NCBI GenBank assembly: GCA_018819515.1
Contig: JAHJPX010000003.1
Span: forward strand, 151,282-215,281
Reading direction: 5' to 3'
Source of the DNA: Gammaproteobacteria bacterium
Lineage (GTDB): Bacteria > Pseudomonadota > Gammaproteobacteria > Burkholderiales > Rhodocyclaceae
Length of the DNA: 64,000 nucleotides
Part shown: positions 24,223 to 33,092 of the stretch, one piece after another
Layout: every line of letters begins with the position of its first letter
Numbering within the stretch: position 1 is the stretch's first letter
The notes under the pieces: model-generated
Databases searched by the model: none
Seen by the model: only the letters and a program-made list of their open reading frames with translations
What the model was told of the DNA's origin: nothing
Position numbers and translations under genes: made by a program

Positions 24223-25014
24223 ATGACGACCCTGTTCTGGATCATCGCTGCCAGCTTCGTCGGCGGCGCGCTTTCGGTGCTCGCCGCGGCGCTCTTCGCC
24301 TACAACGCCCGTGCCGGCTGGGTGCCGATGCTGATCAGCTTCGCGATCGGCGCGCTGCTCGGTGCGGCGTTTCTCAACGTCCTGCCCGAGGCAGTCGTCG
24401 CCAGTGGCGATGCGACGGCGACGATGACGACCGTGCTGGCCGGCATCCTCGGTTTCTTCATACTGGAAAAGCTGGTGCTCTGGCGCCACTGCCACATCGA
24501 ATCCTGCGAAGGCCACGAGCCGCATTTCGGCGATCACAGCGATCACGACCACGGCCGCAGCGGACTGATGATCCTCATCGGCGACACCTTCCACAACTTC
24601 GTCGACGGGGTGCTGATCGCGGCCGCCTTCATGAACGACCCGCGGCTCGGCCTGGTCACCGCACTGGCCATCATCGCCCACGAGATTCCGCAGGAAGTCG
24701 GCGATTTCCTGATCCTGCTGCATTCTGGCTATACCAAGGCGCGGGCGCTGCTGTTCAATCTGCTCTCCAGCCTGGCGACGCTGGTCGGTGGCGTGCTGGC
24801 GTGGTTTGCGCTTTCGGCGGTGGAAACCGCGGTACCGACACTGCTGGCGCTCGCCGCGGCCAACATGATCTACGTTGCCGTCGCCGATCTGATTCCCGGT
24901 TTGCACAAACGGCCCGAACTGGGCGCGACCGTCCAGCAGGTGCTACTCATCGGTGCCGGCATCACCGCCATCGTCCTTACCCACCACCTCGTCGAGGGCT
25001 TCGGACTCTCTTAG
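24223..25014 (+). CDS. ZIP-family divalent metal transporter
   Basis: 263 residues with seven to eight hydrophobic helices. ZIP signatures are present: HNFVDGVLIAAAF in the fourth helix and HEIPQEVGDFLILLHSG in the fifth, the metal-transport pair. A His-rich loop (HCHIESCEGHEPHFGDHSDHDHG, ~residues 86-108) lies between helices 3 and 4, as in zinc/iron ZIP importers. Starts 7 bp after pgeF and probably co-transcribed. Metal specificity cannot be read from sequence. Confidence 0.9.
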   Translation: MTTLFWIIAASFVGGALSVLAAALFAYNARAGWVPMLISFAIGALLGAAFLNVLPEAVVASGDATATMTTVLAGILGFFILEKLVLWRHCHIESCEGHEPHFGDHSDHDHGRSGLMILIGDTFHNFVDGVLIAAAFMNDPRLGLVTALAIIAHEIPQEVGDFLILLHSGYTKARALLFNLLSSLATLVGGVLAWFALSAVETAVPTLLALAAANMIYVAVADLIPGLHKRPELGATVQQVLLIGAGITAIVLTHHLVEGFGLS

Positions 25015-25170
25015 CCGCCGGCGCCGCATGGGTGCGCCGAAAATCCACAGCAGCAGCGACAACGGCAGCAGCCCGTATAAGGTGAATGTAAGGATTCCGG
25101 CGATAACATTCGGCTCGGTCACGGCCATGAGCAGCGTGACGTAGATCCAGCCGATTGCGACGATGTACAT
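24943..25170 (-). CDS. Small two-helix membrane protein
   Basis: 75 residues. Two hydrophobic helices (IVAIGWIYVTLLMAV and GILTFTLYGLLPLSLLLWIF) are followed by a basic stretch (RRRRLRE) and an acidic tail. The arrangement resembles short conserved membrane proteins of betaproteobacteria found beside phaC. It overlaps the 3' end of the ZIP gene tail to tail by 72 bp. Function unknown; the call rests on its clean hydrophobicity pattern. Confidence 0.6.
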   Translation of the reverse strand: MYIVAIGWIYVTLLMAVTEPNVIAGILTFTLYGLLPLSLLLWIFGAPMRRRRLRESEALDEVVGKDDGGDAGTDE

Positions 25171-25277
25171 GGCCCGATTGTAGGGGATCGGCTCTGTTCC
25201 TCGCTTGACAGCGGCGGATGCTGCAACGCAAAATCGACCGGGACGAAAGAAGGCGCAGGGCGCCGGAAGGGGTGGGG

Positions 25278-26924
25278 ATGTCGGAAAGTCCGGATTTCAC
25301 GGCGGCCATGCAGCAATGGATGCAGGCGTGGCAGCCGCAGGGCGATGCGCTGGCGGCATTGCAGAACGAGTGGCGGCAGCGCCACATGGAACTCTGGCAG
25401 GCGATGGTCAATCGCCGCGACGGCGATCCCTCGCCGACTGTCGCCGCCGCCGAGCCGGGGGACCGTCGTTTCGACAGTCCGGCCTGGGCCGAAAGCCCGA
25501 TTTTCGATTACCTGCGCCAGGCCTATCGCATCAACGCCGACTACCTCAAGACGGCGGCCGAGGCGGCGCCCGTCGCCGAAGGGCAGGCCAAGGAGAGGCT
25601 GCGTTTCATGACGCGGCAGGTAGTCGATGCCATGGCGCCGTCGAACTTCATCGCCACCAACCCCGAGTTCGTGAAAACCGCCCTTGAAACCAACGGCGAA
25701 AGCATCACCCAGGGCATCAAGAACCTGATCGCCGATCTCGAAAAAGGCCGCATTTCGATGACCGATGACACGGCCTTCGAAGTCGGTCGCAATCTCGCCA
25801 TTACGCCGGGTTCGGTGGTGTACGAGAACGAGGTCATGCAGTTGATCCAGTACTCGCCGCTGACCGATACCGTGGCCAAGCGGCCGTTCGTGATGGTGCC
25901 GCCCTGCATCAACAAGTACTACATCCTCGACCTGCAGCCTGCGAACTCCTACGTCCGCTACGCGGTGGAGCAGGGCAACACCGTTTTTCTCGTCTCGTGG
26001 CGCAACCCGAAGGCGGACCAGGGCCATCTCGGCTGGGACGATTACATCGAACAGGGCGTGCTGACCGCCATCAAGGTGGCCAAGGAAATCTGCAGTGTCG
26101 ACCAGGTCAATGCGCTCGGCTTCTGCGTCGGCGGCACCATCATTTCTTCGGCGCTGGCGGTGGCGGCCGCGCGTGGCGACAAGTCGGTAGCGTCGTTGAC
26201 GCTCCTCACCACGCTGCTCGATTTTTCGGAACCGGGCGAACTTGGCTGCTTTATCGACGAAACGTCAGTCGTCGCGCGCGAGAACACCATCGGCAAGGGC
26301 GGGCTGCTGAAGGGCAGCGAACTGTCGTCCGTGTTTTCGGCGCTGCGCGCCAACGACCTGATCTGGCAGTATGTCGTCGGCAACTACCTGAAGGGCGGCA
26401 AGCCGGCGGCGTTCGACCTGCTCTACTGGAATTCCGATTCGACCAATCTGCCCGGGCCGTTCGCCGCTTGGTACCTGCGCAACATGTATCTGGAGAACAA
26501 CCTGCGCGTGCCGGGCAAGCTGGCGATGTGCGGCGTCAAGGCCGATCTGGGCAAAGTGGGCATACCGACGTTCATCCTTGCAACGCGCGAGGATCACATC
26601 GTGCCTTGGAAGACTTCCTATCTCGGCCGCGGGCTGCTCGGAGGCAAGACCACCTTCGTGCTCGGCGCGTCCGGCCATATCGCCGGCGTGATCAATCCGG
26701 CGGCCAAGAACAAGCGCAGCCACTGGGTGAATGACGCCGATGTCGCCGATCCCGAGGAGTGGCTGAGCGGCGCCACAGAAATGCCGGGAAGCTGGTGGCC
26801 GCGCTGGGCCGATTGGCTCAAGCAGTTCGCCGGCGGTGAAGTGGCGGCGCGCGGCAGGCTGGGCAGCAAGACCTATGCGCCGTTGGAACCGGCGCCGGGT
26901 CGCTACGTAAAAGAGAAGGCCTGA
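25278..26924 (+). CDS. phaC: Class I poly(R)-hydroxyalkanoic acid synthase PhaC
   Basis: 548 residues, ATG at 25278 with AGGGGTGGGG upstream. It polymerises 3-hydroxyacyl-CoA at the granule surface. Catalytic Cys283 lies in the lipase-like box GFCVGG; the Asp of ATREDHIVPW and the His of GASGHIAGVINP complete the triad. The N-terminal domain carries NFIATNPEF and RNLAITPGSVVYEN, typical of class I enzymes that act without PhaE or PhaR-type subunits. First gene of phaC-phaB-phaB. Confidence 0.96.
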   Translation: MSESPDFTAAMQQWMQAWQPQGDALAALQNEWRQRHMELWQAMVNRRDGDPSPTVAAAEPGDRRFDSPAWAESPIFDYLRQAYRINADYLKTAAEAAPVAEGQAKERLRFMTRQVVDAMAPSNFIATNPEFVKTALETNGESITQGIKNLIADLEKGRISMTDDTAFEVGRNLAITPGSVVYENEVMQLIQYSPLTDTVAKRPFVMVPPCINKYYILDLQPANSYVRYAVEQGNTVFLVSWRNPKADQGHLGWDDYIEQGVLTAIKVAKEICSVDQVNALGFCVGGTIISSALAVAAARGDKSVASLTLLTTLLDFSEPGELGCFIDETSVVARENTIGKGGLLKGSELSSVFSALRANDLIWQYVVGNYLKGGKPAAFDLLYWNSDSTNLPGPFAAWYLRNMYLENNLRVPGKLAMCGVKADLGKVGIPTFILATREDHIVPWKTSYLGRGLLGGKTTFVLGASGHIAGVINPAAKNKRSHWVNDADVADPEEWLSGATEMPGSWWPRWADWLKQFAGGEVAARGRLGSKTYAPLEPAPGRYVKEKA

Positions 26925-26961
26925 CAGCCTCGACACAACCCCGACAGGAGGAGACAGAAAA

Positions 26962-27705
26962 ATGCAACAGAGAGTAGCGTTGGTGACGGGCGGCATGGGC
27001 GGTCTCGGCGAGGCCATTTGCGTGAAACTGGCGGCCTTGGGCGACAAGGTGGTGACCACCTACAGCCCGAGCAACAGCAAGGCGCAGGACTGGCTGCGCA
27101 AGATGAACGACATGGGCTACGGTTTCATCGGTCATCCCTGCGACGTCACCGATTTCGATTCCTGCAAGGCGTGCGTCGAGTACGTGACCAAGGAAGTCGG
27201 CCCGGTCGACGTGCTGGTGAACAACGCCGGCATTACCCGCGACATGACGTTCAAGAAGATGACCAAGGCCGACTGGGATTCCGTGATGCACACCAATCTC
27301 GATTCCGTCTTCAACATGACCAAGCAGGTCATGGACGGCATGGTCGAGCGCAAGTGGGGGCGCGTTATCAACATCGCTTCGGTGAATGCGCAGAAGGGCG
27401 CCTTCGGCCAGACCAACTACTCGGCGGCCAAGGCCGGCATGCACGGCTTCACCAAGGCGCTGGCGCTGGAAGTGGCGAAGAAGGGCGTGACGGTGAACAC
27501 GATTTCACCCGGCTACATCGGCACCAAGATGGTCATGGCCATTCCGCACGAGGTGCTCGAATCGAAGATCCTGCCGCAGATTCCGCAATCGCGGCTGGGC
27601 AAGCCGGAGGAAGTGGCGGGCCTCGTCGCCTACCTCGCTTCCGAGGAGGCGGCCTTTGTCACCGGCGCCAATATTTCCATCAACGGCGGCCAGCACATGT
27701 ACTGA
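26962..27705 (+). CDS. phaB: Acetoacetyl-CoA reductase PhaB, copy 1
   Basis: 247 residues, AGGAGGAG 9-10 bases before the ATG. SDR fold: TGGMGGLGEA cofactor loop, NNAGITRD, catalytic Ser in NIASVNAQKG, YSAAK (Tyr/Lys), and the GYIGTKMVMAIP loop characteristic of PhaB. It makes (R)-3-hydroxybutyryl-CoA from acetoacetyl-CoA with NADPH. A second paralogue follows 33 bp later. Confidence 0.94.
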   Translation: MQQRVALVTGGMGGLGEAICVKLAALGDKVVTTYSPSNSKAQDWLRKMNDMGYGFIGHPCDVTDFDSCKACVEYVTKEVGPVDVLVNNAGITRDMTFKKMTKADWDSVMHTNLDSVFNMTKQVMDGMVERKWGRVINIASVNAQKGAFGQTNYSAAKAGMHGFTKALALEVAKKGVTVNTISPGYIGTKMVMAIPHEVLESKILPQIPQSRLGKPEEVAGLVAYLASEEAAFVTGANISINGGQHMY

Positions 27706-27738
27706 TGCGAATCGTCGAAATCAACCAGGAGAAGTGAA

Positions 27739-28482
27739 ATGACCCAACGTACCGCATTCGTCACCGGCGCCATGGGCGGCCTTGGCACGGCCATCTGCCA
27801 GGCGTTCGCCAAGGACGGCTACAAGGTGGTGGCGGCCTACCACCCCGAGTACGACAACAAGGACGAGTGGCTGAAGGAAATGGCCGCTGCCGGTTTCAAG
27901 GATTTCGTCTGCGTCGCCGGCGACGTCTCGAACATTGACGACTGCGCGAAGATGGCCGCCGAAGCGGAGTCCGCCGCCGGTCCGATCGACATTCTGGTGA
28001 ACAACGCCGGCATTACCCGCGACCGCATGTTTGCCAAGATGGAGAAGGGGCAGTGGGATGCCGTCATCGCCACCAACCTGTCCAGCCTGTTCAACATGAC
28101 CAAGCAGGTTTCCGCCAAGATGGCCGAGCGCGGCTGGGGCCGCATCATCAACATCTCGTCGGTGAATGGCGTCAAGGGCCAGGCCGGCCAGACCAATTAC
28201 TCGGCGGCCAAGGCCGGCGTCATCGGTTTCAGCAAGGCGCTGGCCCAGGAGCTGGCGACCAAGGGTGTCACCGTGAACGCCATTGCCCCGGGCTACGTTG
28301 CCACCAAGATGGTCATGGCCATCCGCGAGGACGTGCTGAAGAGCATCGTCGATAGCATTCCGATGAAACGCCTGGCCAAGCCGGAGGAAATCGGTGCGCT
28401 GTGTTCCTATCTGGCCTCCGACCTGGCCGGCTACATGACCGGCGCCACGCTGAACATCAATGGCGGCCTGAACTTTCAGTAG
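27739..28482 (+). CDS. phaB: Acetoacetyl-CoA reductase PhaB, copy 2
   Basis: 247 residues, same length as copy 1 and clearly paralogous (TGAMGGLGTA, NNAGITRDRMF, NISSVNGVKGQAGQTNYSAAKAG, APGYVATKMVMAI), but well diverged in the N-terminal half. CCAGGAGAAG lies just upstream. All catalytic residues (Ser, Tyr, Lys) are intact, so both copies should be active. Different cofactor preference (NADH versus NADPH) is a reasonable reason for keeping two, but the sequence does not prove it. Followed at once by repeat copy 9 and a terminator. Confidence 0.93.
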   Translation: MTQRTAFVTGAMGGLGTAICQAFAKDGYKVVAAYHPEYDNKDEWLKEMAAAGFKDFVCVAGDVSNIDDCAKMAAEAESAAGPIDILVNNAGITRDRMFAKMEKGQWDAVIATNLSSLFNMTKQVSAKMAERGWGRIINISSVNGVKGQAGQTNYSAAKAGVIGFSKALAQELATKGVTVNAIAPGYVATKMVMAIREDVLKSIVDSIPMKRLAKPEEIGALCSYLASDLAGYMTGATLNINGGLNFQ

Positions 28483-28486
28483 GCTG

Positions 28487-28510
28487 AAAGTCAGCCGTCG
28501 CGGTACGCCG
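28487..28510 (+). repeat. Dispersed 24-bp repeat, copy 9
   Basis: AAAGTCAGCCGTCGCG, GT, ACGCCG, starting 4 bp after the second phaB stop and abutting the terminator stem. Confidence 0.9.
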
Positions 28511-28540
28511 AAACCCCCGCTTTCGTGGGGGTTTCGTTTT
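28510..28540 (+). terminator. Intrinsic terminator of the phaCBB operon
   Basis: GAAACCCCC and GGGGGTTTC form a 9-bp stem with a short loop, followed by GTTTT. It lies between phaB and phaR. Confidence 0.9.
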
Positions 28541-28583
28541 ATACTTGCTGCGCCGCCACAACCCGTGGCCGGAGGAGAGCAAG

Positions 28584-29147
28584 ATGGCAGAGCCAGTCAG
28601 ACTCATCAAGAAGTACCCGAACCGTCGTCTCTACGATACGCGGACCAGTACCTATATCACTTTGGTCGATGTCAAGGAACTGGTGCTCAAGCACGAGGAG
28701 TTCCAGGTCGTCGATGCCAAGACCGGCGAAGACCTGACGCGCAACATCCTGCTGCAGATCATCCTTGAAGAAGAAGCCGCCGGTGCGCCAATGTTCTCGT
28801 CCGACGTGTTGGCACAGATGATCCGTTTCTACGGCAATGCCATGCAGGGCATGATGGGCAAGTACCTCGAAAACAACGTCAATGCCTTTGCCGACATGCA
28901 GAAGCAGTTCCAGGAACAGGCGCGTCATCTGTACGGCGACAAAACCGGCATGAACAAGGAACTCTGGTCGCAATTCCTGACCTTTCAGGGGCCGGCGATG
29001 CAGAGCATGATGGGTGCCTACGTAGAACAGAGCGCCAAGATGTTCCAGCAGATGCAGGAGAACATGCAGGAGCAGACCCGCAAGCTGTTTACCGGCTTTC
29101 CGATTCCCGGCTATCCCCAGGCCGACAAGGCCGCCGACAAGAAATAG
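28584..29147 (+). CDS. phaR: PHA synthesis repressor PhaR
   Basis: 187 residues, GGAGGAGAG 5-7 bases before the ATG. The N-terminal DNA-binding domain (LIKKYPNRRLYDTRTSTYITL) is nearly invariant in PhaR. The C-terminal part is Met/Gln-rich and helical (MQKQFQEQARHLYG, MFQQMQENMQEQTRKL), used for binding PHA or oligomerising. It represses phasin and pha genes until polymer is present. Separated from phaB by a terminator, so it has its own promoter. Confidence 0.95.
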   Translation: MAEPVRLIKKYPNRRLYDTRTSTYITLVDVKELVLKHEEFQVVDAKTGEDLTRNILLQIILEEEAAGAPMFSSDVLAQMIRFYGNAMQGMMGKYLENNVNAFADMQKQFQEQARHLYGDKTGMNKELWSQFLTFQGPAMQSMMGAYVEQSAKMFQQMQENMQEQTRKLFTGFPIPGYPQADKAADKK

Positions 29148-29151
29148 CCCG

Positions 29152-30486
29152 GTGGTTCGCCGGAAGCAGGCGCCGACGGTCGGCTTCGTTTCGCTGGGTT
29201 GTCCGAAGGCGACGGTCGACGCGGAGCAGATCCTCACGCGGTTGCGCGCCGAAGGCTACGAAATTTCCTCCACCTATGAAGGCGCCGACCTGGTCGTCGT
29301 CAACACCTGCGGTTTCATCGACGCCGCGGTCGAAGAATCGCTGGAAGCGATTGGCGAGGCGCTGGACGAGAACGGTCGCGTTATCGTCACGGGCTGTCTG
29401 GGCGCGAAGGGTGACATCGTTCGCGAGAAATATCCGAAGGTGCTTGCCGTCACCGGCCCCCATGCGCTGGCCGAGGTGATGGCGGCGGTGCATGAGCACC
29501 TGCCTCCGCTGCACGACCCCTTCGTCGATCTGGTTCCACCGCAGGGCGTCAGACTGACGCCGGCGCATTACGCCTATCTCAAGATTTCCGAAGGCTGCAA
29601 TCACCGATGCAGCTTCTGCATCATCCCCGCCTTGCGCGGCGACCTTGTCAGTCGGCCGATCGGCGAAATCGTGCAGGAGGCCGAAAAGCTGGTCGAGGCG
29701 GGCGTCAAGGAATTGCTGATCGTCTCGCAGGACACCAGCGCCTACGGCATCGACGTCAAGTACCGCACCGGCTTCGTCGGCGGTCGGCCGGTCAAGACCC
29801 GGCTCGTCGATCTGGCGCGCGAACTTGGCCAGCTTGGCGTCTGGGTACGGCTGCACTATATGTATCCTTATCCGAATGTCGACGAGCTGTTGCCGCTGAT
29901 GGCCGAAGGCAAAATACTGCCTTACCTCGATGTGCCTTTTCAGCACGCCAGTCCGCGCATCCTCAAGGCGATGAAGCGGCCGGGCGATGTCGACAAGGTG
30001 CTCGATCGCATCGCCACCTGGCGCGGCGTGGTGCCACGGCTGACTATTCGCTCGACCTTCATCACCGGCTTTCCCGGCGAGACAGAGCAGGAGTTCGACG
30101 AACTGCTGCAATTTCTCGATGCCGCCGAACTTGACCGCGTGGGCGCCTTCGCCTATTCGCCGGTCGAAGGCGCGGCAGCGAATGAAATTCCCGGCGCGCT
30201 GCCCGAGGCAGTGCGCGAGCAACGCCGCGCGCGCCTGATGCAGCATCAGGAAGACATCAGCACGCGACGCCTGGAGCAGCGGATCGGTCAAACCATCCGG
30301 GTGTTGGTGGACGATGTCGACGAAGAAGGTGCCATCGCCCGTTCCAGTGCGGATGCGCCGGAGATCGACGGCGTCGTCTATGTCACCGACGGCCACGACC
30401 TTGAAATCGGCGAGTTCGCGACGGTGACGATCACCGATTGCGACGTGCATGACCTTTTCGCCAACTTTCAAGCGGAGGCGATGTGA
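29152..30486 (+). CDS. rimO: Ribosomal protein S12 methylthiotransferase RimO
   Basis: 444 residues from a GTG at 29152. Methylthiotransferase domain cysteines in SLGCPKATVD, VVNTCGFID and VTGCLGAKG; radical SAM CX3CX2C in SEGCNHRCSFCIIP; C-terminal TRAM domain. It adds a methylthio group to Asp88 of ribosomal protein S12. Repeat copy 10 falls in the sequence for RGVVPRLTIRSTF before the conserved FITGFPGE. Stop overlaps the patatin start. Confidence 0.95.
   Translation: MVRRKQAPTVGFVSLGCPKATVDAEQILTRLRAEGYEISSTYEGADLVVVNTCGFIDAAVEESLEAIGEALDENGRVIVTGCLGAKGDIVREKYPKVLAVTGPHALAEVMAAVHEHLPPLHDPFVDLVPPQGVRLTPAHYAYLKISEGCNHRCSFCIIPALRGDLVSRPIGEIVQEAEKLVEAGVKELLIVSQDTSAYGIDVKYRTGFVGGRPVKTRLVDLARELGQLGVWVRLHYMYPYPNVDELLPLMAEGKILPYLDVPFQHASPRILKAMKRPGDVDKVLDRIATWRGVVPRLTIRSTFITGFPGETEQEFDELLQFLDAAELDRVGAFAYSPVEGAAANEIPGALPEAVREQRRARLMQHQEDISTRRLEQRIGQTIRVLVDDVDEEGAIARSSADAPEIDGVVYVTDGHDLEIGEFATVTITDCDVHDLFANFQAEAM
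30024..30047 (-). repeat. Dispersed 24-bp repeat, copy 10
   Basis: Inside rimO. Minus-strand ATAGTCAGCCGTGGCA, CC, ACGCCG: two differences. It uses another frame than the other coding copies (RGVVPRLTI). Confidence 0.65.
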
Positions 30487-31349
30487 AAACGATTATTGGG
30501 CTGGCGCTTGGCGCCGGTTCCGCACGCGGCTGGGCGCATATCGGCGTACTGCGGGCGCTGACCGAGGCAGGCGTTGTTCCCGATGTCGTTTGCGGCTGCT
30601 CAAGCGGTGCCATGGTGGGCGCCGCCTACGCCAACGGCGACATCGACGAGCTCGAGGAGTGGGTATCGCGGATGACCTGGAAGCAGGTCGTCGGGCTACT
30701 GGATCTCAGCTTTTCTGGCGGGCTGCTCAATCGCGACAAGCTGTTCACGTTCTTCGAGAGCCATTTCATCGGCAAGGACTTTTCCGAACTTTCGGTGCCG
30801 TTCGCCTGCGTCGCCACGGAACTCGCCACCGGCCGGGAAGTCTGGCTGCGTGACGGTCCGTTGTCGACGGCGCTGCGTGCCACCAGTGCACTGCCGGGGT
30901 TGTTTCCACCGGTCAGTCGCGATGGCAGGCTGCTGGTTGACGGCGGACTGGTCGATCCGGTGCCGGTGTCGTTGTGCCGCGCGCTCGGCGCACACATAGT
31001 CATCGCCGTCGATCTCGGCTCCGACATCGTCGGCAGTTCGCTGCGGCGCAATCTCACCGAAGAGGAAAAGCAGGGTCCTGGCTGGACCGACAAACTGCTC
31101 GGCAGTCTTGGGGTGAAGCGGAACGACGGGCTGCCGTCGGTCACCAGTGTGCTATCCACCAGTATCCAGATCATGCAGACGCGCATCGCTCGCAGCCGGA
31201 TGGCCGGCGAGCCACCGGACATTCTGATCTCGCCGCGGCTCGCGCATCTGGGCTTGATGGACTACCACCGCGCCACGGAAGCGATTCCGGAGGGTGCGGC
31301 GGCCGTCAAACGCATCCTGCCGGCAATCGAGCACGTGCTCAAGCAATGA
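30483..31349 (+). CDS. Patatin-like phospholipase (RssA type)
   Basis: 288 residues from a GTG overlapping the rimO stop. Patatin fold with oxyanion loop GAGSARGWAHIGVL, nucleophile GCSSGAMVG (Ser ~42) and catalytic Asp in VDGGLVDPVP (~158). A single soluble domain, no signal peptide, similar to the RssA/NTE family of lysophospholipases. Substrate unknown. Translationally coupled on both sides, so rimO, this gene and the oxidase form one operon. Confidence 0.9.
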   Translation: MKTIIGLALGAGSARGWAHIGVLRALTEAGVVPDVVCGCSSGAMVGAAYANGDIDELEEWVSRMTWKQVVGLLDLSFSGGLLNRDKLFTFFESHFIGKDFSELSVPFACVATELATGREVWLRDGPLSTALRATSALPGLFPPVSRDGRLLVDGGLVDPVPVSLCRALGAHIVIAVDLGSDIVGSSLRRNLTEEEKQGPGWTDKLLGSLGVKRNDGLPSVTSVLSTSIQIMQTRIARSRMAGEPPDILISPRLAHLGLMDYHRATEAIPEGAAAVKRILPAIEHVLKQ

Positions 31350-32743
31350 CCGCACTGATTGATTCGCTGCGTTCCGTCGTCGGCGCCGCGCATGTCCTCA
31401 CCGAACCGGCCGATGTCGCGCCGTTCGTTACGGACTGGCGCGGCCGCTACTCAGGTGCTGCGCTCGCAATAGTCAGGCCTGGCAACACGCCGCAAGTCGC
31501 CGAAGTGGTGCGTTTGTGTACGCAGGCCGGCGTCGCCATCGTGCCGCAGGGCGGCAATACCGGCTTGTGCGGCGGCGGCACGCCGCGCGGCGGCGAAGTG
31601 CTGGTCAGCCTGACGCGACTGAATCGCGTGCGCGGCATCGACGTCGCCAACAACACCATTTGCGTAGACGCCGGCTGCACGCTGGCGGCGGTGCAGGAAG
31701 CGGCGGCAACGGCCGGGCGCCTGTTCCCGCTGTCGCTCGCCGCCGAAGGCACCGCCACCATCGGCGGCAATCTCGCCACCAATGCCGGTGGCGTGCAGGT
31801 GCTGCGTTACGGCAACGCGCGCGAACTTTGCCTCGGCCTCGAAGTCGTGCTTCCCGACGGCCGCGTCTGGAACGGCCTGCGCGGCCTGCGCAAGGACAAC
31901 ACCGGTTACGACATGAAGCATCTCTTCATCGGTGCGGAGGGCACGCTCGGTCTGATCACCGCCGCCGTGCTCAAACTGTTCTCCCGCCCGCGACAGACTG
32001 CCACTGCCTGGGCGAGTGTCGCGACAACGCAGGCCGCCGTCGCGTTGCTGACGCGTCTGCGCGAGCGCATTGGCGGCCGCGTCACCGCCTTCGAGCTGGT
32101 CAGCCGCCTCTCGCTGGATTTGGTGCTGAGGCACATTCCGCACAGCCGTGATCCGCTGCCGGACCGTTCGCCCTGGCAGGTGTTGATCGAGCTCTCCGAC
32201 ACCATGGAGTCCGAACTTGACGTGGCCCTGCAGGACGTGCTGCTGGAAGCCGTCCAGGCGGGCGACGCCAACGATGCGGCGCTGGCGCAAAGCGAAGCGC
32301 AGGCGCAGGCATTCTGGCGGCTGCGCGAGAACATCTCCGAAGCGCAGAAGATCGAGGGGATTTCGATCAAGCACGACATCTCGCTACCCGTATCGCGCAT
32401 ACCCGAGTTCATCGACCGTTGCGATGCCGCGCTCGCCGCCGCATTCCCAGGCGTGCGCATCGTCTGCTTCGGCCATCTCGGCGACGGCAACCTGCACTAC
32501 AACCAGTCCAAGCCTGCCGGGCAGGATAACGACGCGTTCATCGCGCAAAGCGACGCGGTCAATCGCGTCGTGCACGACCTCGTTGCCGAATTGGGTGGCT
32601 CGATCTCTGCCGAGCACGGCCTCGGCCAGCTCAAGCGCGATGAGATCCTGCGCTACAAGAGCGAAGTCGAAATGGACATGATGCGCGCCGTGAAAAAAGC
32701 CCTCGATCCCGCAGGGTTGATGAATCCCGGCAAAGTGCTCTAA
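31346..32743 (+). CDS. FAD-binding oxidase, D-2-hydroxyacid dehydrogenase type
   Basis: 465 residues, ATGA overlap with the patatin stop. FAD_binding_4 domain (VPQGGNTGLCGGGTP, AEGTATIGGNLATNAGG, LRKDNTGYDMKHLFIGAEGTLGLIT) and FAD-oxidase C domain ending HGLGQLKRDEI...KKALDPAGLMNPGKVL. It has a metal-site HxDGNLHY-like segment (GHLGDGNLHYN) as in D-lactate/D-2-hydroxyglutarate dehydrogenases and GlcD. Probable 2-hydroxyacid oxidation; exact substrate undetermined. Last gene before the tRNA pair. Confidence 0.9.
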   Translation: MTALIDSLRSVVGAAHVLTEPADVAPFVTDWRGRYSGAALAIVRPGNTPQVAEVVRLCTQAGVAIVPQGGNTGLCGGGTPRGGEVLVSLTRLNRVRGIDVANNTICVDAGCTLAAVQEAAATAGRLFPLSLAAEGTATIGGNLATNAGGVQVLRYGNARELCLGLEVVLPDGRVWNGLRGLRKDNTGYDMKHLFIGAEGTLGLITAAVLKLFSRPRQTATAWASVATTQAAVALLTRLRERIGGRVTAFELVSRLSLDLVLRHIPHSRDPLPDRSPWQVLIELSDTMESELDVALQDVLLEAVQAGDANDAALAQSEAQAQAFWRLRENISEAQKIEGISIKHDISLPVSRIPEFIDRCDAALAAAFPGVRIVCFGHLGDGNLHYNQSKPAGQDNDAFIAQSDAVNRVVHDLVAELGGSISAEHGLGQLKRDEILRYKSEVEMDMMRAVKKALDPAGLMNPGKVL

Positions 32744-32761
32744 AAAAGTTCCGGGCGCGCC

Positions 32762-32790
32762 TTTACAGTCGGGGGTTCGATACATATAAT
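32762..32790 (+). promoter_or_regulatory. Sigma-70 promoter of the tRNA-Ala/tRNA-Glu pair
   Basis: TTTACA (32762-32767), 17 bases, TATAAT (32785-32790), then a GC-rich discriminator GCGCGCTC. The first tRNA base is 15 bases after the -10 hexamer. Confidence 0.88.
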
Positions 32791-32804
32791 GCGCGCTCTC
32801 TTGT

Positions 32805-32880
<76 letters not shown>

Positions 32881-32889
32881 AAACGATAA

Positions 32890-32965
32890 GACCCTATCGT
32901 CTAGAGGCCTAGGACAACACCCTTTCACGGTGTGAACCGGGGTTCGACTCCCCGTAGGGTCGCCA
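32890..32965 (+). tRNA. tRNA-Glu(TTC)
   Basis: 76 bases with encoded CCA, 9 bp after tRNA-Ala and probably co-transcribed. Acceptor GACCCTA/TAGGGTC, anticodon loop CTTTCAC (anticodon TTC) on an ACACC/GGTGT stem, T arm CGGGGTTCGACTCCCCG. Confidence 0.97.
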
Positions 32966-33002
32966 GTATTTTCCTGGCAACGCGAGTTGCCGGGTACGAA
33001 GA

Positions 33003-33036
33003 AGCCCCGCCGGACGCCAGTCTGCGCGGGGCTTTT
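33003..33036 (+). terminator. Intrinsic terminator after tRNA-Glu
   Basis: AGCCCCGC and GCGGGGCT pair as an 8-bp stem with a 15-base loop, followed by TTTT. Confidence 0.85.
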
Positions 33037-33092
33037 CGTTTAGGATCGCGGGAACCCCGCAACGAGTGAGCGTTCCTTCCGCCGACCAGACC

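Noticed and set aside
26263..26284. Sequence resembling the repeat in phaC (ACGTCAGTCGTCGCG).
   Set aside because: The TSVVAREN protein stretch and several mismatches in the constant part make it more likely to be chance.
29089..30471. A long antisense frame across rimO.
   Set aside because: Same GC-skew shadow; the protein is low-complexity His/Arg/Asp and unlike any family, while rimO is clear.
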